From Flavisphingopyxis soli (GTDB taxonomy: Bacteria; Pseudomonadota; Alphaproteobacteria; Sphingomonadales; Sphingomonadaceae): a stretch of DNA of 64,000 bases. Shown here one piece after another: positions 1 to 9,678 of this stretch. Each line of letters starts with the position of its first letter. The first letter of the stretch is position 1. The notes under the pieces are model-generated. The model searched no databases. It was not told the DNA's origin and saw only the letters and a list, made by a program, of their open reading frames with translations. Position numbers and translations under genes: made by a program. The stretch spans positions 248,001 to 312,000 of the forward strand of contig NZ_VOPY01000003.1 in the NCBI RefSeq assembly GCF_007995095.1, given 5' to 3'.

Positions 1-1122
1 GACGACGCTGTCGATCGCGTCGAGCACTTCCTGGTTGGCACGGTCGCCGATCGCGTGGACCGCGACCTGGAACCCGTCCATCGAGGCGCGCACCAGCTTG
101 TTGCGCAGCTCCGAATAGCTCAGCATCGGCAGGCCGGTCTGGTCGGGTGCGTCGGCGTAGGGCGCCTTGAGCCATGCGCCGCGCGATCCCAGTGCGCCGT
201 CGAGGTACAGCTTAACCCCAACCATCCTGAGGCGGTCTTCATAGAGCCACGGCGTCGGGTGCGGCCCGGCGATCGCGACCATGTTTTCGATCCCCATGCC
301 GTAGGAAATGATCCGTACATTCAACCGGTTGAGATCGCCGGCGCGGCGGAATGCCTGCCAGGCGGGCATGTCGGTGCCCATGTCGGCAATCGCCGTGATG
401 CCGTTCTCGAGCAGGATCGCCTGCGCTGCGGCGAGCGCGCGGTCGTAATCGCGCGGCAGCGGCTGTGGCACGACGCGCTGGACCAGCGACTGGGCATTGT
501 CGACAAACACCCCGGCGGGCTTGCCGTTCGCCATCTCGACGCGGCCACCCTCTGGCGTCGGCGTCTTGGCAGTTACCTGCGCGGCGGCGATTGCCTTGCT
601 GTTGGCCCAGCTGGCATGGCCGTCGACGCGTTCGAGAAAGGCGGGACGATTGCCCGTCACGGCGTCGAGTTCGGCGGCGGTCGGATAGCGGCCGAGGCCC
701 CATTTCTCCTGGTTCCAGCCGCGCCCGAGGATCCACGGCACATCGGGATTTGCGGCCGAATATTTGGCGATCCGGTCGAGCGCTTCGGCGAGCGAACTGG
801 TGTCCGACAGGTCGAGTAGAAGGGCCTGGAAACCGAGCCCGATGACATGGCCGTGCGCGTCGATCAGCCCCGGCATCAGGTGGCGGCCTTCGCCGTCATA
901 GCGATAGGTCAGCCCGTCCTTGGGCCGCTTGTCCTTTTTAGCCAGCAGCTTCTTGACGTGGCCGTCGTCGCTGACGACGATGCCGGTGAAGCGGACGACC
1001 TGACCGGCATCGTCGAGCGTGAACCCATCGACATTGTCGACCAGCCCGTCGGCAAATGCGGGTGCGCTTGTCGTTACAAGCAGCGCGACCAGCGCGGCGC
1101 GGGCAAAACGGGTCATCATCAT
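1..1122 (-). CDS. Amidohydrolase family 3 (YtcJ-like) secreted metal-dependent hydrolase, C-terminus beyond the window
   Basis: The reading frame is open from the ATG at 1122 to the left edge, giving 374 codons. The N-terminus looks like a signal peptide (basic start, hydrophobic run, cut near residue 25), so the enzyme is probably periplasmic. The metal-binding DAHGH motif lies at about residues 89-93, and a later VGVKLYLDGALGSRGAW stretch and an HAIGDRAN motif are typical of family-3 amidohydrolases, which hydrolyse C-N bonds in a metal-dependent way. The substrate cannot be told from sequence. Three consecutive ATG codons (1122, 1119, 1116) could start it; 1122 overlaps the stop of the upstream dehydrogenase gene as ATGA, so the two are probably one transcript. 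The missing third is outside the window. Confidence 0.88.
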   Translation of the reverse strand, partial: MMMTRFARAALVALLVTTSAPAFADGLVDNVDGFTLDDAGQVVRFTGIVVSDDGHVKKLLAKKDKRPKDGLTYRYDGEGRHLMPGLIDAHGHVIGLGFQALLLDLSDTSSLAEALDRIAKYSAANPDVPWILGRGWNQEKWGLGRYPTAAELDAVTGNRPAFLERVDGHASWANSKAIAAAQVTAKTPTPEGGRVEMANGKPAGVFVDNAQSLVQRVVPQPLPRDYDRALAAAQAILLENGITAIADMGTDMPAWQAFRRAGDLNRLNVRIISYGMGIENMVAIAGPHPTPWLYEDRLRMVGVKLYLDGALGSRGAWLKAPYADAPDQTGLPMLSYSELRNKLVRASMDGFQVAVHAIGDRANQEVLDAIDSVV

Positions 1123-1985
1123 CGTTTCAGTCTCCGGATCAGCGAACTTGTGTCCTGCCGCGCGCCGCCCATCGCCTGCACGTCGGCATAAAATTGGTCG
1201 ACCAGCGCCGCGACCGGGACCGAGGCGCCGTTGCGGCGCGCCTCGTCGAGCGCGAGACCGAGGTCCTTGCGCATCCAGTCGACCGCGAAGCCGAAATCGA
1301 ATTCGTCCTTGGCCATCGTTGCCCAGCGATTGCTCATCTGCCAGCTGCCGGCCGCGCCGCCCGAGACCGCCTCGAAGGTCTTGTCCATGTCGAGGCCCGC
1401 CGCCTGCGCGAAGGCGATCGCTTCCGACAGGCCCTCGATTACCCCGGCGATGGCGATCTGGTTGACCATCTTGGCGGTCTGCCCCGCACCCGCCGCGCCG
1501 ACATGGACGATGCGTGATGCATAGGCATCCATCACCGGTTCGGCGGCGGTAAAGGCGGCGTCGCTGCCGCCACACATGATCGCGAGGCTGCCGTTCTCGG
1601 CGCCCGCCTGGCCGCCCGACACGGGCGCGTCGAGGGCCAGTACGCCATGGTCGCCGGCTTCGCGCTCGATTCGCCGCGCGAGGTCGGCCGAGACCGTCGT
1701 ATGATCGATCGCCAGACTGCCCTTCGCCATTGCGCTTAGCGCGCCGTCGCTGCCGAGCATGACCTCGGCGAGATCGTCGTCATTGCCAACGCAGCTGATG
1801 ACGATGTCGCATCCGCGCGCCGCGTCGGCCGGACTGTCATGGACGGTTGCGGCGAACGTGCCCGCCGCGCGTTCGGCCTTGTCGCGCGAGCGATTGAACA
1901 AAGCGAGCGTGTGGCCCGCGGTCGCGAGGTGCCGCGCCATGGGAGCGCCCATCACGCCGGTACCGATAAATGCTATTTTTGCCAT
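1119..1985 (-). CDS. NAD(P)-dependent oxidoreductase of the 3-hydroxyisobutyrate dehydrogenase family
   Basis: This 288-residue protein has the N-terminal Rossmann motif GTGVMGAPM (residues 8-16), the substrate-binding DAPVSGGQAGA segment (119-129) and the catalytic lysine in GQTAKMVNQ (about residue 172) that define beta-hydroxyacid dehydrogenases such as MmsB and GarR. Length matches the family. The reaction is oxidation of a small beta-hydroxyacid or the reverse reduction; 3-hydroxyisobutyrate from valine, or tartronate semialdehyde, are the usual choices and sequence alone does not separate them. Its stop overlaps the start of the amidohydrolase gene. The branched-chain-type dehydrogenase genes 18 kb away make a valine role conceivable but unproven. 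Confidence 0.85.
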   Translation of the reverse strand: MAKIAFIGTGVMGAPMARHLATAGHTLALFNRSRDKAERAAGTFAATVHDSPADAARGCDIVISCVGNDDDLAEVMLGSDGALSAMAKGSLAIDHTTVSADLARRIEREAGDHGVLALDAPVSGGQAGAENGSLAIMCGGSDAAFTAAEPVMDAYASRIVHVGAAGAGQTAKMVNQIAIAGVIEGLSEAIAFAQAAGLDMDKTFEAVSGGAAGSWQMSNRWATMAKDEFDFGFAVDWMRKDLGLALDEARRNGASVPVAALVDQFYADVQAMGGARQDTSSLIRRLKR

Positions 1986-2238
1986 GGGGGGTCTTTAGCC
2001 AAGCCGGTGCCCCGACGCCAGAGATGCGAACAATGCGGCGAGGCGAGTCGATTTCGCGCCGGGCCGTTAACGTTTGGCCCTTGCCTGTCCCGTTCTGATT
2101 CACCTTGGCGAGTCAAAGCCGATCGGGGCGCGCAGACTGCACTATTTCGTGGTAAAGAGGGTTTGCGCGACGGGCCGCTGGGTGCATAACACCGGCTCTG
2201 CCCAGAGGGTGATCGATGCAAAGAGGTTAACAAACGCG

Positions 2239-3042
2239 GTGACTGCGCCCTTTAAATTTCCCCGGTTCTTCGTCACCACGCCTGGTCCGTGCCCCTATCT
2301 GCCGGGCAAGACCGAGCGGAAGGTGTTCACCGAGCTGGGTGGCGATCAGGCGCACGATTTGAACGACGCGCTGGGCCGGATCGGTTTTCGTCGCAGCCAG
2401 AATGTCGCCTACCGGCCGAGCTGCATCGATTGCACCGCGTGCGTATCGGTGCGCATCGTCGCCGACGATTTTACCGCTTCCTCCAGCCAGCGGCGGACGA
2501 TCAAGCGCAACCGGGCGATCACCACGACGATGTGCAAGCCATGGGCGACCGAGGAACAGTTCGCGCTGCTGCGTCGCTATCTTGCCGCTCGCCATCCCGA
2601 CGGCGGGATGACCGAGATGGACGAAAGCGATTTCGCCGACATGGTCGAGCTGAGCCCGGTGGACAGCTTCATGATCGAATATCGCGAACCCGGTGTCGGC
2701 GACGTGCCGGGGCAGCTGATCGGCGCCTGCCTGACTGACCGCCAGGCCGACGGCCTGTCGATGGTCTACAGTTTCTTCGAACCCGACCATCCCGCCTTTG
2801 ACGGGCTGGGCACGTACATCATCCTCGACCACATCGCCAAGGCGCGCGAGGGCGCATTGCCTTACGTCTATCTCGGCTATTGGGTCGAGGGCAGCCCACG
2901 CATGCAGTACAAGACGCGCTACCAGCCGCTCGAACGTCTCGGCCCCGACGGCTGGTCGCGGATGGTGGTGAGCGCGGGAAAGACCGCGCCGACGCCCTGC
3001 GCCAAGCTGCGCGCGACGGTCAGGGCGCTGCAGGACGCCTGA
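2239..3042 (+). CDS. bpt: Aspartate/glutamate leucyltransferase (bacterial arginyltransferase homologue)
   Basis: The protein (267 residues) moves leucine from Leu-tRNA to N-terminal Asp or Glu of proteins, marking them for ClpS/ClpAP in the N-degron pathway. Recognisable parts are the N-terminal [10 protein letters not shown] segment, the [19 protein letters not shown] cysteine block near residue 60, and the C-terminal [15 protein letters not shown] block with the acyltransferase fold. I chose the GTG at 2239 over an in-frame ATG at 2074 because family members start shortly before [14 protein letters not shown] and a purine-rich AAGAGG lies about 12 bases upstream. The 3' end overlaps the convergent glpD by 23 bases. 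The upstream gap 1986-2238 holds no gene that I can see. Confidence 0.9.
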   Translation: MTAPFKFPRFFVTTPGPCPYLPGKTERKVFTELGGDQAHDLNDALGRIGFRRSQNVAYRPSCIDCTACVSVRIVADDFTASSSQRRTIKRNRAITTTMCKPWATEEQFALLRRYLAARHPDGGMTEMDESDFADMVELSPVDSFMIEYREPGVGDVPGQLIGACLTDRQADGLSMVYSFFEPDHPAFDGLGTYIILDHIAKAREGALPYVYLGYWVEGSPRMQYKTRYQPLERLGPDGWSRMVVSAGKTAPTPCAKLRATVRALQDA

Positions 3043-4558
3043 TTTGCGCCAATGCCCCGGCGATATGGTCGCCGAGCCGTTCGACCTCACCCGCTGATAA
3101 TCGCAAGCCGAGCTTGGTTCGCCGCCAGAGGACATCGTCGGCGGTGCGCGCGAATTCATTGTCGATCAGGTGCTGTACCTCGGCCTCGTAGAGGTCGGCG
3201 CCGAAATGCTGGCCGAGGTCGGACGGCCGTTTCGCATCGCCCAGGATCGCGTTGCTCGCGCTACCATAGCTGCGCGCATATCGGGCGAGCATCGCAGGCG
3301 GCAGGGCGGGGTACTGGCTCGCCAGCACCGCGGCATAGGCACTGGGCCCACCCGCCCCGATCGTTCCACCAGGCAGAGGTGAGTCCGCTGTCCAGTCTCC
3401 GCGGCCTGCGTCGATTTCGGGCGCCAGCAGCGCCAGCACATCCTCGGCCAAGCGGCGATAGGTGGTGATCTTCCCGCCGATGATGTGCACGGCCTGTGGA
3501 ACGTCGCCGCCACCGTCATGCTTGAGGACATAGTTGCGCGTCACATCGGCGGCATCGGTGCTGCCGTCGTCGTAGAGCGATCGCACGCCGGCGTAGGTCC
3601 AGACGATGTCACTGCGATCGATCGCCTTGGCGAAATGGCGGTTGGCGACATCGATCAGATAGTCGGTCTCACCATCCGATATCGCGACCTCGCCCATTTC
3701 GCTGAGCGGCGGCGGGTCTGCATCAGTGGTCCCGATCAGCGTGAAATCCTGCTCATAGGGCAGTGCGAAGACGATCCGCCGGTCGTCGTTCTGGAAGATG
3801 AAGGCGCGGTCGAGGTCGTGGATCCGCGGAACGACGATATGGCTGCCCTTGACCAGCCGAACGACGTGGCCAGCCGGCGCGCTCGACGCCATTGCGCTTC
3901 CGGTCAGCGCCATGACCTGTTCGACCCATGGCCCCGCCGCATTGACGACGGCGCGTGCGGTCAGCGTGAAGTCTTCGCCATCGCCGCGCACGGCAACGCG
4001 CCAGAGATCGCCGTCGCGCGCAATCCCGACGCATGCGTGCCGCGTCAGGATCGTTGCCCCGTGCGCCTTGGCATCGACCGCGTTGAGCACGACGAGCCGC
4101 GCGTCGTCGACCCAGCAATCCGAATATTCGAACCCGCGCGTATAATCACCCGCGAGCAGCCCCGCGAACGGCGGGCGGTCGAGCCGCACGCCTTTCGACC
4201 CCGGCAGGCTGCGGCGCATATCGAGCCAGTCGTAGAGCAACAGCCCGATGCGGATCATCCACGCCGGACGCAGCCGCGCATCGTGCGGCAAGACGAACCG
4301 CATCGGCCAGACGATGTGCGGCGCGATGTGCAACAGCACTTCGCGTTCTTTCAGTGCCTTGCGGACGAGGCTGAACTCGTACTGTTCGAGATAGCGGATG
4401 CCGCCATGGACCAGCTTCGAACTCGCCGAAGACGTATGCGCGGCAAGGTCGTCGCGCTCGACCAACGCCACCTTGAGCCCGCGGCCCGCGGCATCGCGCG
4501 CCACGCCTGCGCCGTTGATGCCGCCGCCGATGACGATCAGGTCGAACGCGTTTTCCAT
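3020..4558 (-). CDS. glpD: Aerobic glycerol-3-phosphate dehydrogenase
   Basis: This 512-residue FAD-dependent membrane-associated enzyme oxidises sn-glycerol 3-phosphate to dihydroxyacetone phosphate and passes electrons to quinone. The FAD-binding [17 protein letters not shown] motif is at residues 11-27, followed by [17 protein letters not shown], and the C-terminal [15 protein letters not shown] block and helical DAO C-terminal domain are intact. The start MENAFD at 4558 puts the dinucleotide motif at the normal distance; longer versions starting at 4636 would run into the divergent hydrolase gene. No glpK, glpF or glpR is adjacent, so glycerol uptake must be encoded elsewhere. The 3' end overlaps bpt. 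Confidence 0.93.
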   Translation of the reverse strand: MENAFDLIVIGGGINGAGVARDAAGRGLKVALVERDDLAAHTSSASSKLVHGGIRYLEQYEFSLVRKALKEREVLLHIAPHIVWPMRFVLPHDARLRPAWMIRIGLLLYDWLDMRRSLPGSKGVRLDRPPFAGLLAGDYTRGFEYSDCWVDDARLVVLNAVDAKAHGATILTRHACVGIARDGDLWRVAVRGDGEDFTLTARAVVNAAGPWVEQVMALTGSAMASSAPAGHVVRLVKGSHIVVPRIHDLDRAFIFQNDDRRIVFALPYEQDFTLIGTTDADPPPLSEMGEVAISDGETDYLIDVANRHFAKAIDRSDIVWTYAGVRSLYDDGSTDAADVTRNYVLKHDGGGDVPQAVHIIGGKITTYRRLAEDVLALLAPEIDAGRGDWTADSPLPGGTIGAGGPSAYAAVLASQYPALPPAMLARYARSYGSASNAILGDAKRPSDLGQHFGADLYEAEVQHLIDNEFARTADDVLWRRTKLGLRLSAGEVERLGDHIAGALAQIRRPAAP

Positions 4559-4613
4559 GGGCGCAGCTATTGCATGATGACACGCGCTTGCGAAGCGCGT
4601 TAGGCGTGACACC

Positions 4614-5492
4614 ATGATCCAGCCAACCCGCTCCACCTATTCGTCCCAGACCCTCTCGCTCAACGCGTGGCACTGGGGCGATCCCGCCAACCCGCCGCTG
4701 TTGCTCGTTCATGGCGGGCTTGACCATGCGCGCAGCTGGGACTGGATCGCGCGAGAGCTTGCCGCCGACTGGCACGTCGTCGCGCCCGACCTGCGCGGTC
4801 ATGGCGATAGCGACTGGGCGAGCAGTAGCGGCTATCCGATGATGAACTTCGTCTATGATCTCGGCGAGATCGTTCGCCAGCTCGGCTGGGATCGCTTCAC
4901 GCTGATCGGCCATTCGCTCGGCGGCAATATCGCGCTGCGCTATGCGGGGCTGTTTCCCGACCGGATCGAGCGCCTCGTCTCGATCGAGGGGCTCGGCCCG
5001 TCGCCCGACATGCTCGCCAAGCGCGTCGAAAAAGGCATCGAGAACCGGCTGCGCGACTGGTTTGACGATGTTCGCACCGCCTCGGGGCGGAGCCATCGTG
5101 CCTATGGCAGCGTCGCCGATGCCGAGGCGCGGATGCGCGCCGCCAACGCGCACCTGTCCGAAGACCAGGTCCGCCACCTGACCGAACACGGGCTGCGGCA
5201 GCAAAGCGATGGCGAAGGTGAGGGCGGCTGGCGCTGGAAGTTCGACCCGATGATCCGCGCCTGGTGCCCGCTCGACATCACGCAGGACGAAATCCATGGC
5301 CTGTGGGGCAAGATCGCCTGCCCGACTTGGCTCGCCTATGGCGGCAAGAGCTGGGCCTCGAACCCCGCCGAAGACGGCCGCGATGCCTATTTCTCCAACG
5401 CGCACGTCACGCTCTACGAAGACGCGGGCCACTGGCTCCACCACGACGCGTTCGATGCATTCATGTCGGATCTGCGCGCGTTTATCGAGTGA
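4614..5492 (+). CDS. Alpha/beta hydrolase
   Basis: This 292-residue protein has the alpha/beta-hydrolase signature: an oxyanion HGG motif (LLLVHGGLDHARSW, about residue 33), the nucleophile elbow GHSLGG with Ser101, an acid expected in the LAYGGKSWASNP region, and a catalytic histidine in the C-terminal DAGHWLHHD motif. There is no signal peptide, so it should be cytosolic. It resembles hydrolases such as epoxide hydrolases and haloalkane dehalogenases, but the nucleophile is Ser, which fits an esterase or acyl-hydrolase better. It is transcribed divergently from glpD across a 55-base gap. The substrate is unknown. Confidence 0.85.
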   Translation: MIQPTRSTYSSQTLSLNAWHWGDPANPPLLLVHGGLDHARSWDWIARELAADWHVVAPDLRGHGDSDWASSSGYPMMNFVYDLGEIVRQLGWDRFTLIGHSLGGNIALRYAGLFPDRIERLVSIEGLGPSPDMLAKRVEKGIENRLRDWFDDVRTASGRSHRAYGSVADAEARMRAANAHLSEDQVRHLTEHGLRQQSDGEGEGGWRWKFDPMIRAWCPLDITQDEIHGLWGKIACPTWLAYGGKSWASNPAEDGRDAYFSNAHVTLYEDAGHWLHHDAFDAFMSDLRAFIE

Positions 5493-5552
5493 TCACGGTA
5501 TTGGGTGATCCAAGGCGCACCATGTGGGCCAAGGAAAGGATGAATGACCAGT

Positions 5553-5573
5553 AACGACCCACTTGCGGACGTT
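5553..5573 (+). repeat. Short dispersed repeat, copy 1 (AACGACCCACTTGCGGACGT)
   Basis: This 21-base stretch matches a second copy at 6131-6151 in 17 of 21 positions, and its core (CCCA-TTGC-GAC) recurs at 6395-6416. It sits 23 bases before the start of a small membrane-protein gene. All three copies point the same way. The function is unknown. Confidence 0.55.
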
Positions 5574-5596
5574 TGTAATCTCGCTACGCTCAGAAA

Positions 5597-6046
5597 ATGG
5601 AGACTCGCGCCAAAGTATTTCTCGGGAGTGTTACGACGGGACTTGTCATAATGTTGGCGGTGTCGCTTGTGCTGGCATTGATCGACGTGCCAAAGATCGG
5701 AAGGAGCGATCCAAAGCAGGCCGCAAAGTATCGCCCGCCCTTGTTCAATTTCTTCGAAACCTACGTCAGTGGCTCGGTGCTGGGAGTGGCCGTCGGCTCA
5801 ACAAAAGCTGACGCAATTCAAGCGGCGGAACTTGCGGGCCTAACGGTAGAGCCAAGCGGATGGGGGGATAACCGAGCGGGAGGCGCAAGCCTTTACGAGA
5901 GACCAAACCTTCTTGCGACCATGCTCAGACAGACGCATCTGAATTTTCACGACGAAGCGGACTTGCTTGGAGGGATGACAATTCATTTTAGCGATGGCCG
6001 TGTGGAACGTATCGAAGTCCATTACATCAATACCGAACTTATTTAG
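5597..6046 (+). CDS. Hypothetical membrane-anchored protein (149 aa)
   Basis: I do not recognise this protein. It has one clear N-terminal hydrophobic segment (about residues 10-28, FLGSVTTGLVIMLAVSLVLA) followed by a soluble domain without cysteines or known motifs, so it is probably a bitopic or periplasm-facing protein. Base composition is visibly more A+T-rich than the neighbouring core genes, and codon use is looser, which suggests recent acquisition. It lies between two copies of a short repeat and directly follows one of them. The ATG is preceded by CAGAAA, a poor ribosome-binding site. It could also be spurious, but length and hydropathy favour a real gene. Confidence 0.5.
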   Translation: METRAKVFLGSVTTGLVIMLAVSLVLALIDVPKIGRSDPKQAAKYRPPLFNFFETYVSGSVLGVAVGSTKADAIQAAELAGLTVEPSGWGDNRAGGASLYERPNLLATMLRQTHLNFHDEADLLGGMTIHFSDGRVERIEVHYINTELI

Positions 6047-6130
6047 ACTTGAAGTAATCTATGCGGGCTTCCCACCCAATTTCGGCCGGCGGCGAGGTGC
6101 GGCAGCAACGCGAGGATCTGTCGGAGGGCT

Positions 6131-6151
6131 AACGACCCAATTGCCGACATT
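6131..6151 (+). repeat. Short dispersed repeat, copy 2 (AACGACCCAATTGCCGACAT)
   Basis: This is the second copy of the repeat at 5553-5573. It ends 13 bases before the ATG of the next small membrane-protein gene. A weaker relative (CCCACCCAATTTCGGC) occurs at 6071-6086, just upstream. Confidence 0.55.
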
Positions 6152-6164
6152 GTCGCGAGGGACT

Positions 6165-6386
6165 ATGATCGCCGAGATGAAGATGGCCAAGGGCAAATTG
6201 GCTTTTGCAGCTCTAATTCTCTGGGAGAGCTACTGGACCTACGTCTATCTTACGGCGAGTGTGCCAGACACGGAGATGGCTATGCCAGCCGCCATTCTGT
6301 TCGGCGGAGTTATTCCCATAATTCTGCTTACACTCGGCGCAGCGGCCATCTGGCTCGGCAGGACAGTCTTCAAGCGGCGCTGGTGA
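6165..6386 (+). CDS. Small hypothetical membrane protein (73 aa)
   Basis: The product has two hydrophobic segments: one near residues 11-30 (around LAFAALILWESYWTYVYL) and one near 42-66 (ILFGGVIPIILLTLGAAAIWLG), ending in a basic FKRRW tail, so it should be a two-helix inner-membrane protein with a cytoplasmic C-terminus. A GAGG Shine-Dalgarno-like stretch sits just upstream of the ATG at 6165. A longer in-frame version from 5994 exists but would overlap the preceding gene and run through a repeat copy, so I reject it. The gene is A+T-richer than the surrounding core genes. No family is recognised. Confidence 0.5.
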   Translation: MIAEMKMAKGKLAFAALILWESYWTYVYLTASVPDTEMAMPAAILFGGVIPIILLTLGAAAIWLGRTVFKRRW

Positions 6387-6394
6387 AGTCCGCT

Positions 6395-6416
6395 CCCCAC
6401 CCAATTGCAGACATCG
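6395..6416 (+). repeat. Short dispersed repeat, copy 3 (core CCCAATTGCAGACAT)
   Basis: This third copy keeps the CCCAATTGC-GACAT core of the copies at 5553 and 6131. It lies between the stop of the small membrane gene (6386) and the convergent RDD gene (6453). The rest of this 66-base gap holds nothing else that I recognise. Confidence 0.5.
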
Positions 6417-6452
6417 AAGTTTGCAAACGAAGCAATGTGGTTTTCACGACCG

Positions 6453-7349
6453 CTAACCGATGCTCGGCATCCCTGGCGCCACGCTGTCGTGCTTGTCGGC
6501 GCGTTTCCAGCCGAACAGCAGGTCGCGCTCGAGGTGGCCGCGCAGGCCGGCATAGTATGCGCTGAGGAACCCCTCGGCGTCGGAGACATGCTCAGCCCAG
6601 CCGATCCGCCCGACGATCGCGTCGGTGACGACCCACATCTGCGCGTCGTCCTTCAATCGCAGCACCTCTTCGAGCCGGGTCAGTTCGGCGACGCCGTAGG
6701 CCGCCAGCTGCGCGCGGGTGAAGACATAGCGATGCGCATCATATTGCGGTGCCGACAGGTCCTCGCCGAGCTTCTGCTTGCCCGTTTCGATCACCCACGT
6801 CCCCGCGAGCAGGTCGCCGACGCGCATGCGGTCGCGGTTGAACAACAGGAACAGGGTGAAGAGCAGCGCCCAGCCGACCCCGAACAGGACGACCCAGCCG
6901 TCGAGCCCGCCGCCTGCACCGCGGAAGCTGAGCATCGTCAGCGGCAGGAACAGTTCGATTTCGCGCATCAGGTTGCGCGCGATGACCTGGTCGACATTGA
7001 GCGCGTCGCCGTCGCGCGAGACGACGCGCAGGCCGAGCAGGCGCTTGCCCGGCGTTGCCGCGCGCTTGCCCGCCTCGAACCCGATGAACCAGAAATTGCG
7101 CAACAGGAACATCGCGATCATCACGCCGATCATCAGCGGCTCGCCGCGTTCGAACCCCAGTGAGATCACGCCGAATACCGCGAGCAGGATCACCGCGATA
7201 AACATCAGCAGCAACAGGCCGAGATCGACCGTCAGCGCGGCGAGGCGAGCGCCGGCGCTGCCGATCGTTACGCCGAGGTCGAACCCCTCGGGCGTGACGA
7301 GTGCACGGCGGCGCTTGCCGTCGGTGGTGGCGACCCGCGCGCTGCTCAT
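6453..7349 (-). CDS. RDD family membrane protein
   Basis: The 298-residue product has the RDD arrangement: a hydrophobic pair near residues 33-60 (LAALTVDLGLLLLMFIAVILLAV split across helices), the Arg/Asp-bearing segment KRAATPGKRLLGLRVVSRDG, and further helices around FGVGWALLFTLFLLF, followed by a soluble C-terminal half rich in charged residues. RDD proteins are polytopic and have been linked to transport or ion homeostasis, but no function is assigned here. It is the last gene of the MoxR/DUF58 operon; its ATG at 7349 overlaps the preceding stop as ATGA, indicating translational coupling. Confidence 0.82.
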   Translation of the reverse strand: MSSARVATTDGKRRRALVTPEGFDLGVTIGSAGARLAALTVDLGLLLLMFIAVILLAVFGVISLGFERGEPLMIGVMIAMFLLRNFWFIGFEAGKRAATPGKRLLGLRVVSRDGDALNVDQVIARNLMREIELFLPLTMLSFRGAGGGLDGWVVLFGVGWALLFTLFLLFNRDRMRVGDLLAGTWVIETGKQKLGEDLSAPQYDAHRYVFTRAQLAAYGVAELTRLEEVLRLKDDAQMWVVTDAIVGRIGWAEHVSDAEGFLSAYYAGLRGHLERDLLFGWKRADKHDSVAPGMPSIG

Positions 7350-8374
7350 TGCGGCACTTCCTCTTTCGGACGGATGCGCAGGCCGTAATAATAACCGCAC
7401 CAAAGGACCAACATGCCGCCGCCGATCACATAGCGGGCAAGATCGCTCGTGATCGTCTGGCGTCCGATGCCTTCGAGCAGTCCGGCGATCAGCAGCATGA
7501 TGATTACCCCGACCATCGCGACGCCCGCTGTGCGCCCCGCGCGCGCCGCCGCGTCGATCCGGCTCGATTCGCCGGGAAAGGCGACCGCGGTACCGATCCG
7601 AAGGCCCGCCGCGCCGGCCAGCACGATCGCGAACAGTTCGGTCGTCCCGTGAATCGACAGCCAGCCGACGAACTGCCAGCCCAGCCCCTTGGCGAAATAG
7701 ACTTGTGCCATCGCCCCCATCAGCGCGCCGTTGGTCGCCACGAGCAACACCGTCGGGACGGCGAAGGCGAAGCCGAGCGCAAAGGCGAGGATCGCGATCT
7801 GCGCGTTGTGGACGAACAGATAGGCGGCGAAACCCGAGAGGAAGTCGCCGCCGCCATAGAGAATTTCGCGCAGCGATGCCGCGCTCGCCTCGGGCCCGCG
7901 CCCCTGCGCCATCTCGCCGACGATCGCGGCAAACCAGACCGGATCGAGCGCGACCAGCCGCCATCCCGCGATGATGCCGATCGCCAGCACTGCGAACATG
8001 ACCAGCGTCTCTTTCCATAGGCTGCGCATCGCGGCGGGCCAGTCGGTCAGGAAGAAACGCCCGATCCGCGGCCCCAATTGTCCGCGCGCGCCATAGAGAT
8101 AATGATAGCCGCGCAGCGACAGCGCCTCGAGATAGGCGAGCAATTGCGCGTCGAGCACCGCGCTGCGCGCAACCGCGAGCGACGAGAGCGTCGCGCGATA
8201 GAGCAACGGCAGCTGGACGAGTTCCTCTTCGCTCAGCTTGCGCGGCGATTTCTTCTCGGCGTGGTCGAGCAGCGCTTCGAATGCGGCCCACTGGTCCTCG
8301 CGCTCGGCGCGAAAGCTGGCGAGCGACTGGCGCACTGCACCGATATTGCTTCTGATTTCGCCGCTGCTGTTCAC
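7346..8374 (-). CDS. Stage II sporulation protein M-like (DUF95) integral membrane protein
   Basis: This 342-residue protein begins with a charged helical region and continues with six or more hydrophobic helices, including LFVHNAQIAILAFALGFAFA, the GWLSIHGTTELFAIVLAGA motif, and a final helix around VIGGGMLVLWCGYYYG. The HGTTELFAI motif is characteristic of SpoIIM/DUF95 proteins, which occur in non-sporulating bacteria next to MoxR/DUF58 genes; SpoIIM itself acts in peptidoglycan remodelling in Bacillus. I start it at the GTG at 8374, which overlaps the DUF58 stop as GTGA; the open frame further upstream is an antisense-like extension through DUF58. The role is probably in an envelope-linked MoxR system, by context only. 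Confidence 0.83.
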   Translation of the reverse strand: MNSSGEIRSNIGAVRQSLASFRAEREDQWAAFEALLDHAEKKSPRKLSEEELVQLPLLYRATLSSLAVARSAVLDAQLLAYLEALSLRGYHYLYGARGQLGPRIGRFFLTDWPAAMRSLWKETLVMFAVLAIGIIAGWRLVALDPVWFAAIVGEMAQGRGPEASAASLREILYGGGDFLSGFAAYLFVHNAQIAILAFALGFAFAVPTVLLVATNGALMGAMAQVYFAKGLGWQFVGWLSIHGTTELFAIVLAGAAGLRIGTAVAFPGESSRIDAAARAGRTAGVAMVGVIIMLLIAGLLEGIGRQTITSDLARYVIGGGMLVLWCGYYYGLRIRPKEEVPQ

Positions 8375-9678
8375 AATCGGTCCTCGCGCTTGAGCGTCAG
8401 ATACCGTTCGAGCAGCGCCGGGCCGATCTCGTCGTGCGTCGCCTCGATCACCTCGACGCCGAGCAGGCGCAGGCGTTCGATCACCAGCTGGCGTTCGCGC
8501 AACAGCGCGCCCGCAGTGACCGCACGCGCGACGTCTTCGCCGCTTGCAGGTTCGGCGTCGGCCATCGCCTCGAGCTCGGCATCGCGCATCAGGACGAACA
8601 AGACGAGGTGGCGGCGCGTCAGCGCGCCGACGTTGCGGAGCATCAATTCGGCCGAGATGCTGTCGACGAAATCGGTGAAGATGACGACGAGCGAACGCCG
8701 TTCGAGCCGCGCGCCGAGCGTCGTCAGCGCGAGCGTGAAATTGGTTTCCTCGGGCGAATAGTCGATCTCGGCGGCGCGCTGTTGCAGCAGCGAAAATCCG
8801 GCGACCCCGCTCATCGCCCCGCTGGCGACGCGCGGGCGCGAATCGAAGCCGAACAGGCGCACGCTGTCGCCGCCCTTCAACGCCATGAACGCGGTCAGCA
8901 GCGCCGCGCCGACCGCGCGATCGACCTTTGGCATGCCCGCGACGGGTTCGCACATCAACCGCCCGCTATCGATCGCCAGCACGACCGACTGGTTGTGGTC
9001 GGTGCGATATTCGCGCGCGAGCAGCTCGCCGTGGCGCGCGCTGCGTTTCCAGTCGATGCTGCGGCGTCCCATGCCCGGCTGATATTCGCGCAGCGCCTCG
9101 AACTCGCGTCCCTGGCCGCGCCGCCGCCGGTCCTGCTCGCCGGGCGCGGCTTCCTGCAAATAGCGCAGCGCCTGCGACCGCAATGTCTCGAGATCGGGGA
9201 TGACCGCGATCGCGCGATCGACCGGCGCCGATGTCTGTTTCCACACCAGTCCGAACGCGCCCGGCCAGCGCAGCCACAGCCGCGCCACCGCTGCCTGTCC
9301 GCGCCGTACCGCCTCGAACGGGATCGCCAGCGTCGCCGACCGGTCGTCGATCGTCATCGCGTCGCTGTCGCCGATCGTGCGCAAGCGCGCGTCGGTCGCG
9401 ATCCGCCCTTCGATCCGGCGCGGAACGCCGCGCGCGAAATCGGCCCCCAGGATCACGCGCCCGTGCGTCCCGACACCGATCATCGCGGGCAAGGCGACGC
9501 GCGGCGCGACGCTGACCGGGGCGACGCCGCTGACCGCATCAACGACGATGAACGCGGTGAGCAGGCACAAAGGCAGCAGGCCGAGATACCACGACGCCGG
9601 CAGCAACAGCGCGACGCCAAGCGCGGGCAGGGCGGCGGCCGCCGCCAGCCACGCCGCACGTCGCGCAGGATAGATCAC
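8371..9678 (-). CDS. DUF58 domain protein (vWA-like partner of MoxR)
   Basis: The protein has 435 residues. Two hydrophobic segments near the N-terminus (about 10-45) anchor it in the membrane. The DUF58 signature [20 protein letters not shown] starts near residue 193, followed by [14 protein letters not shown], and a von Willebrand A-like fold with an AIDSGR (DxS-type MIDAS start) and a later IFTDFVDS strand. DUF58 proteins are thought to act with MoxR AAA+ ATPases in assembly or activation of envelope complexes. The ATG at 9678 overlaps the MoxR stop as ATGA, so the stoichiometry is probably coupled. Confidence 0.87.
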   Translation of the reverse strand: MIYPARRAAWLAAAAALPALGVALLLPASWYLGLLPLCLLTAFIVVDAVSGVAPVSVAPRVALPAMIGVGTHGRVILGADFARGVPRRIEGRIATDARLRTIGDSDAMTIDDRSATLAIPFEAVRRGQAAVARLWLRWPGAFGLVWKQTSAPVDRAIAVIPDLETLRSQALRYLQEAAPGEQDRRRRGQGREFEALREYQPGMGRRSIDWKRSARHGELLAREYRTDHNQSVVLAIDSGRLMCEPVAGMPKVDRAVGAALLTAFMALKGGDSVRLFGFDSRPRVASGAMSGVAGFSLLQQRAAEIDYSPEETNFTLALTTLGARLERRSLVVIFTDFVDSISAELMLRNVGALTRRHLVLFVLMRDAELEAMADAEPASGEDVARAVTAGALLRERQLVIERLRLLGVEVIEATHDEIGPALLERYLTLKREDRL

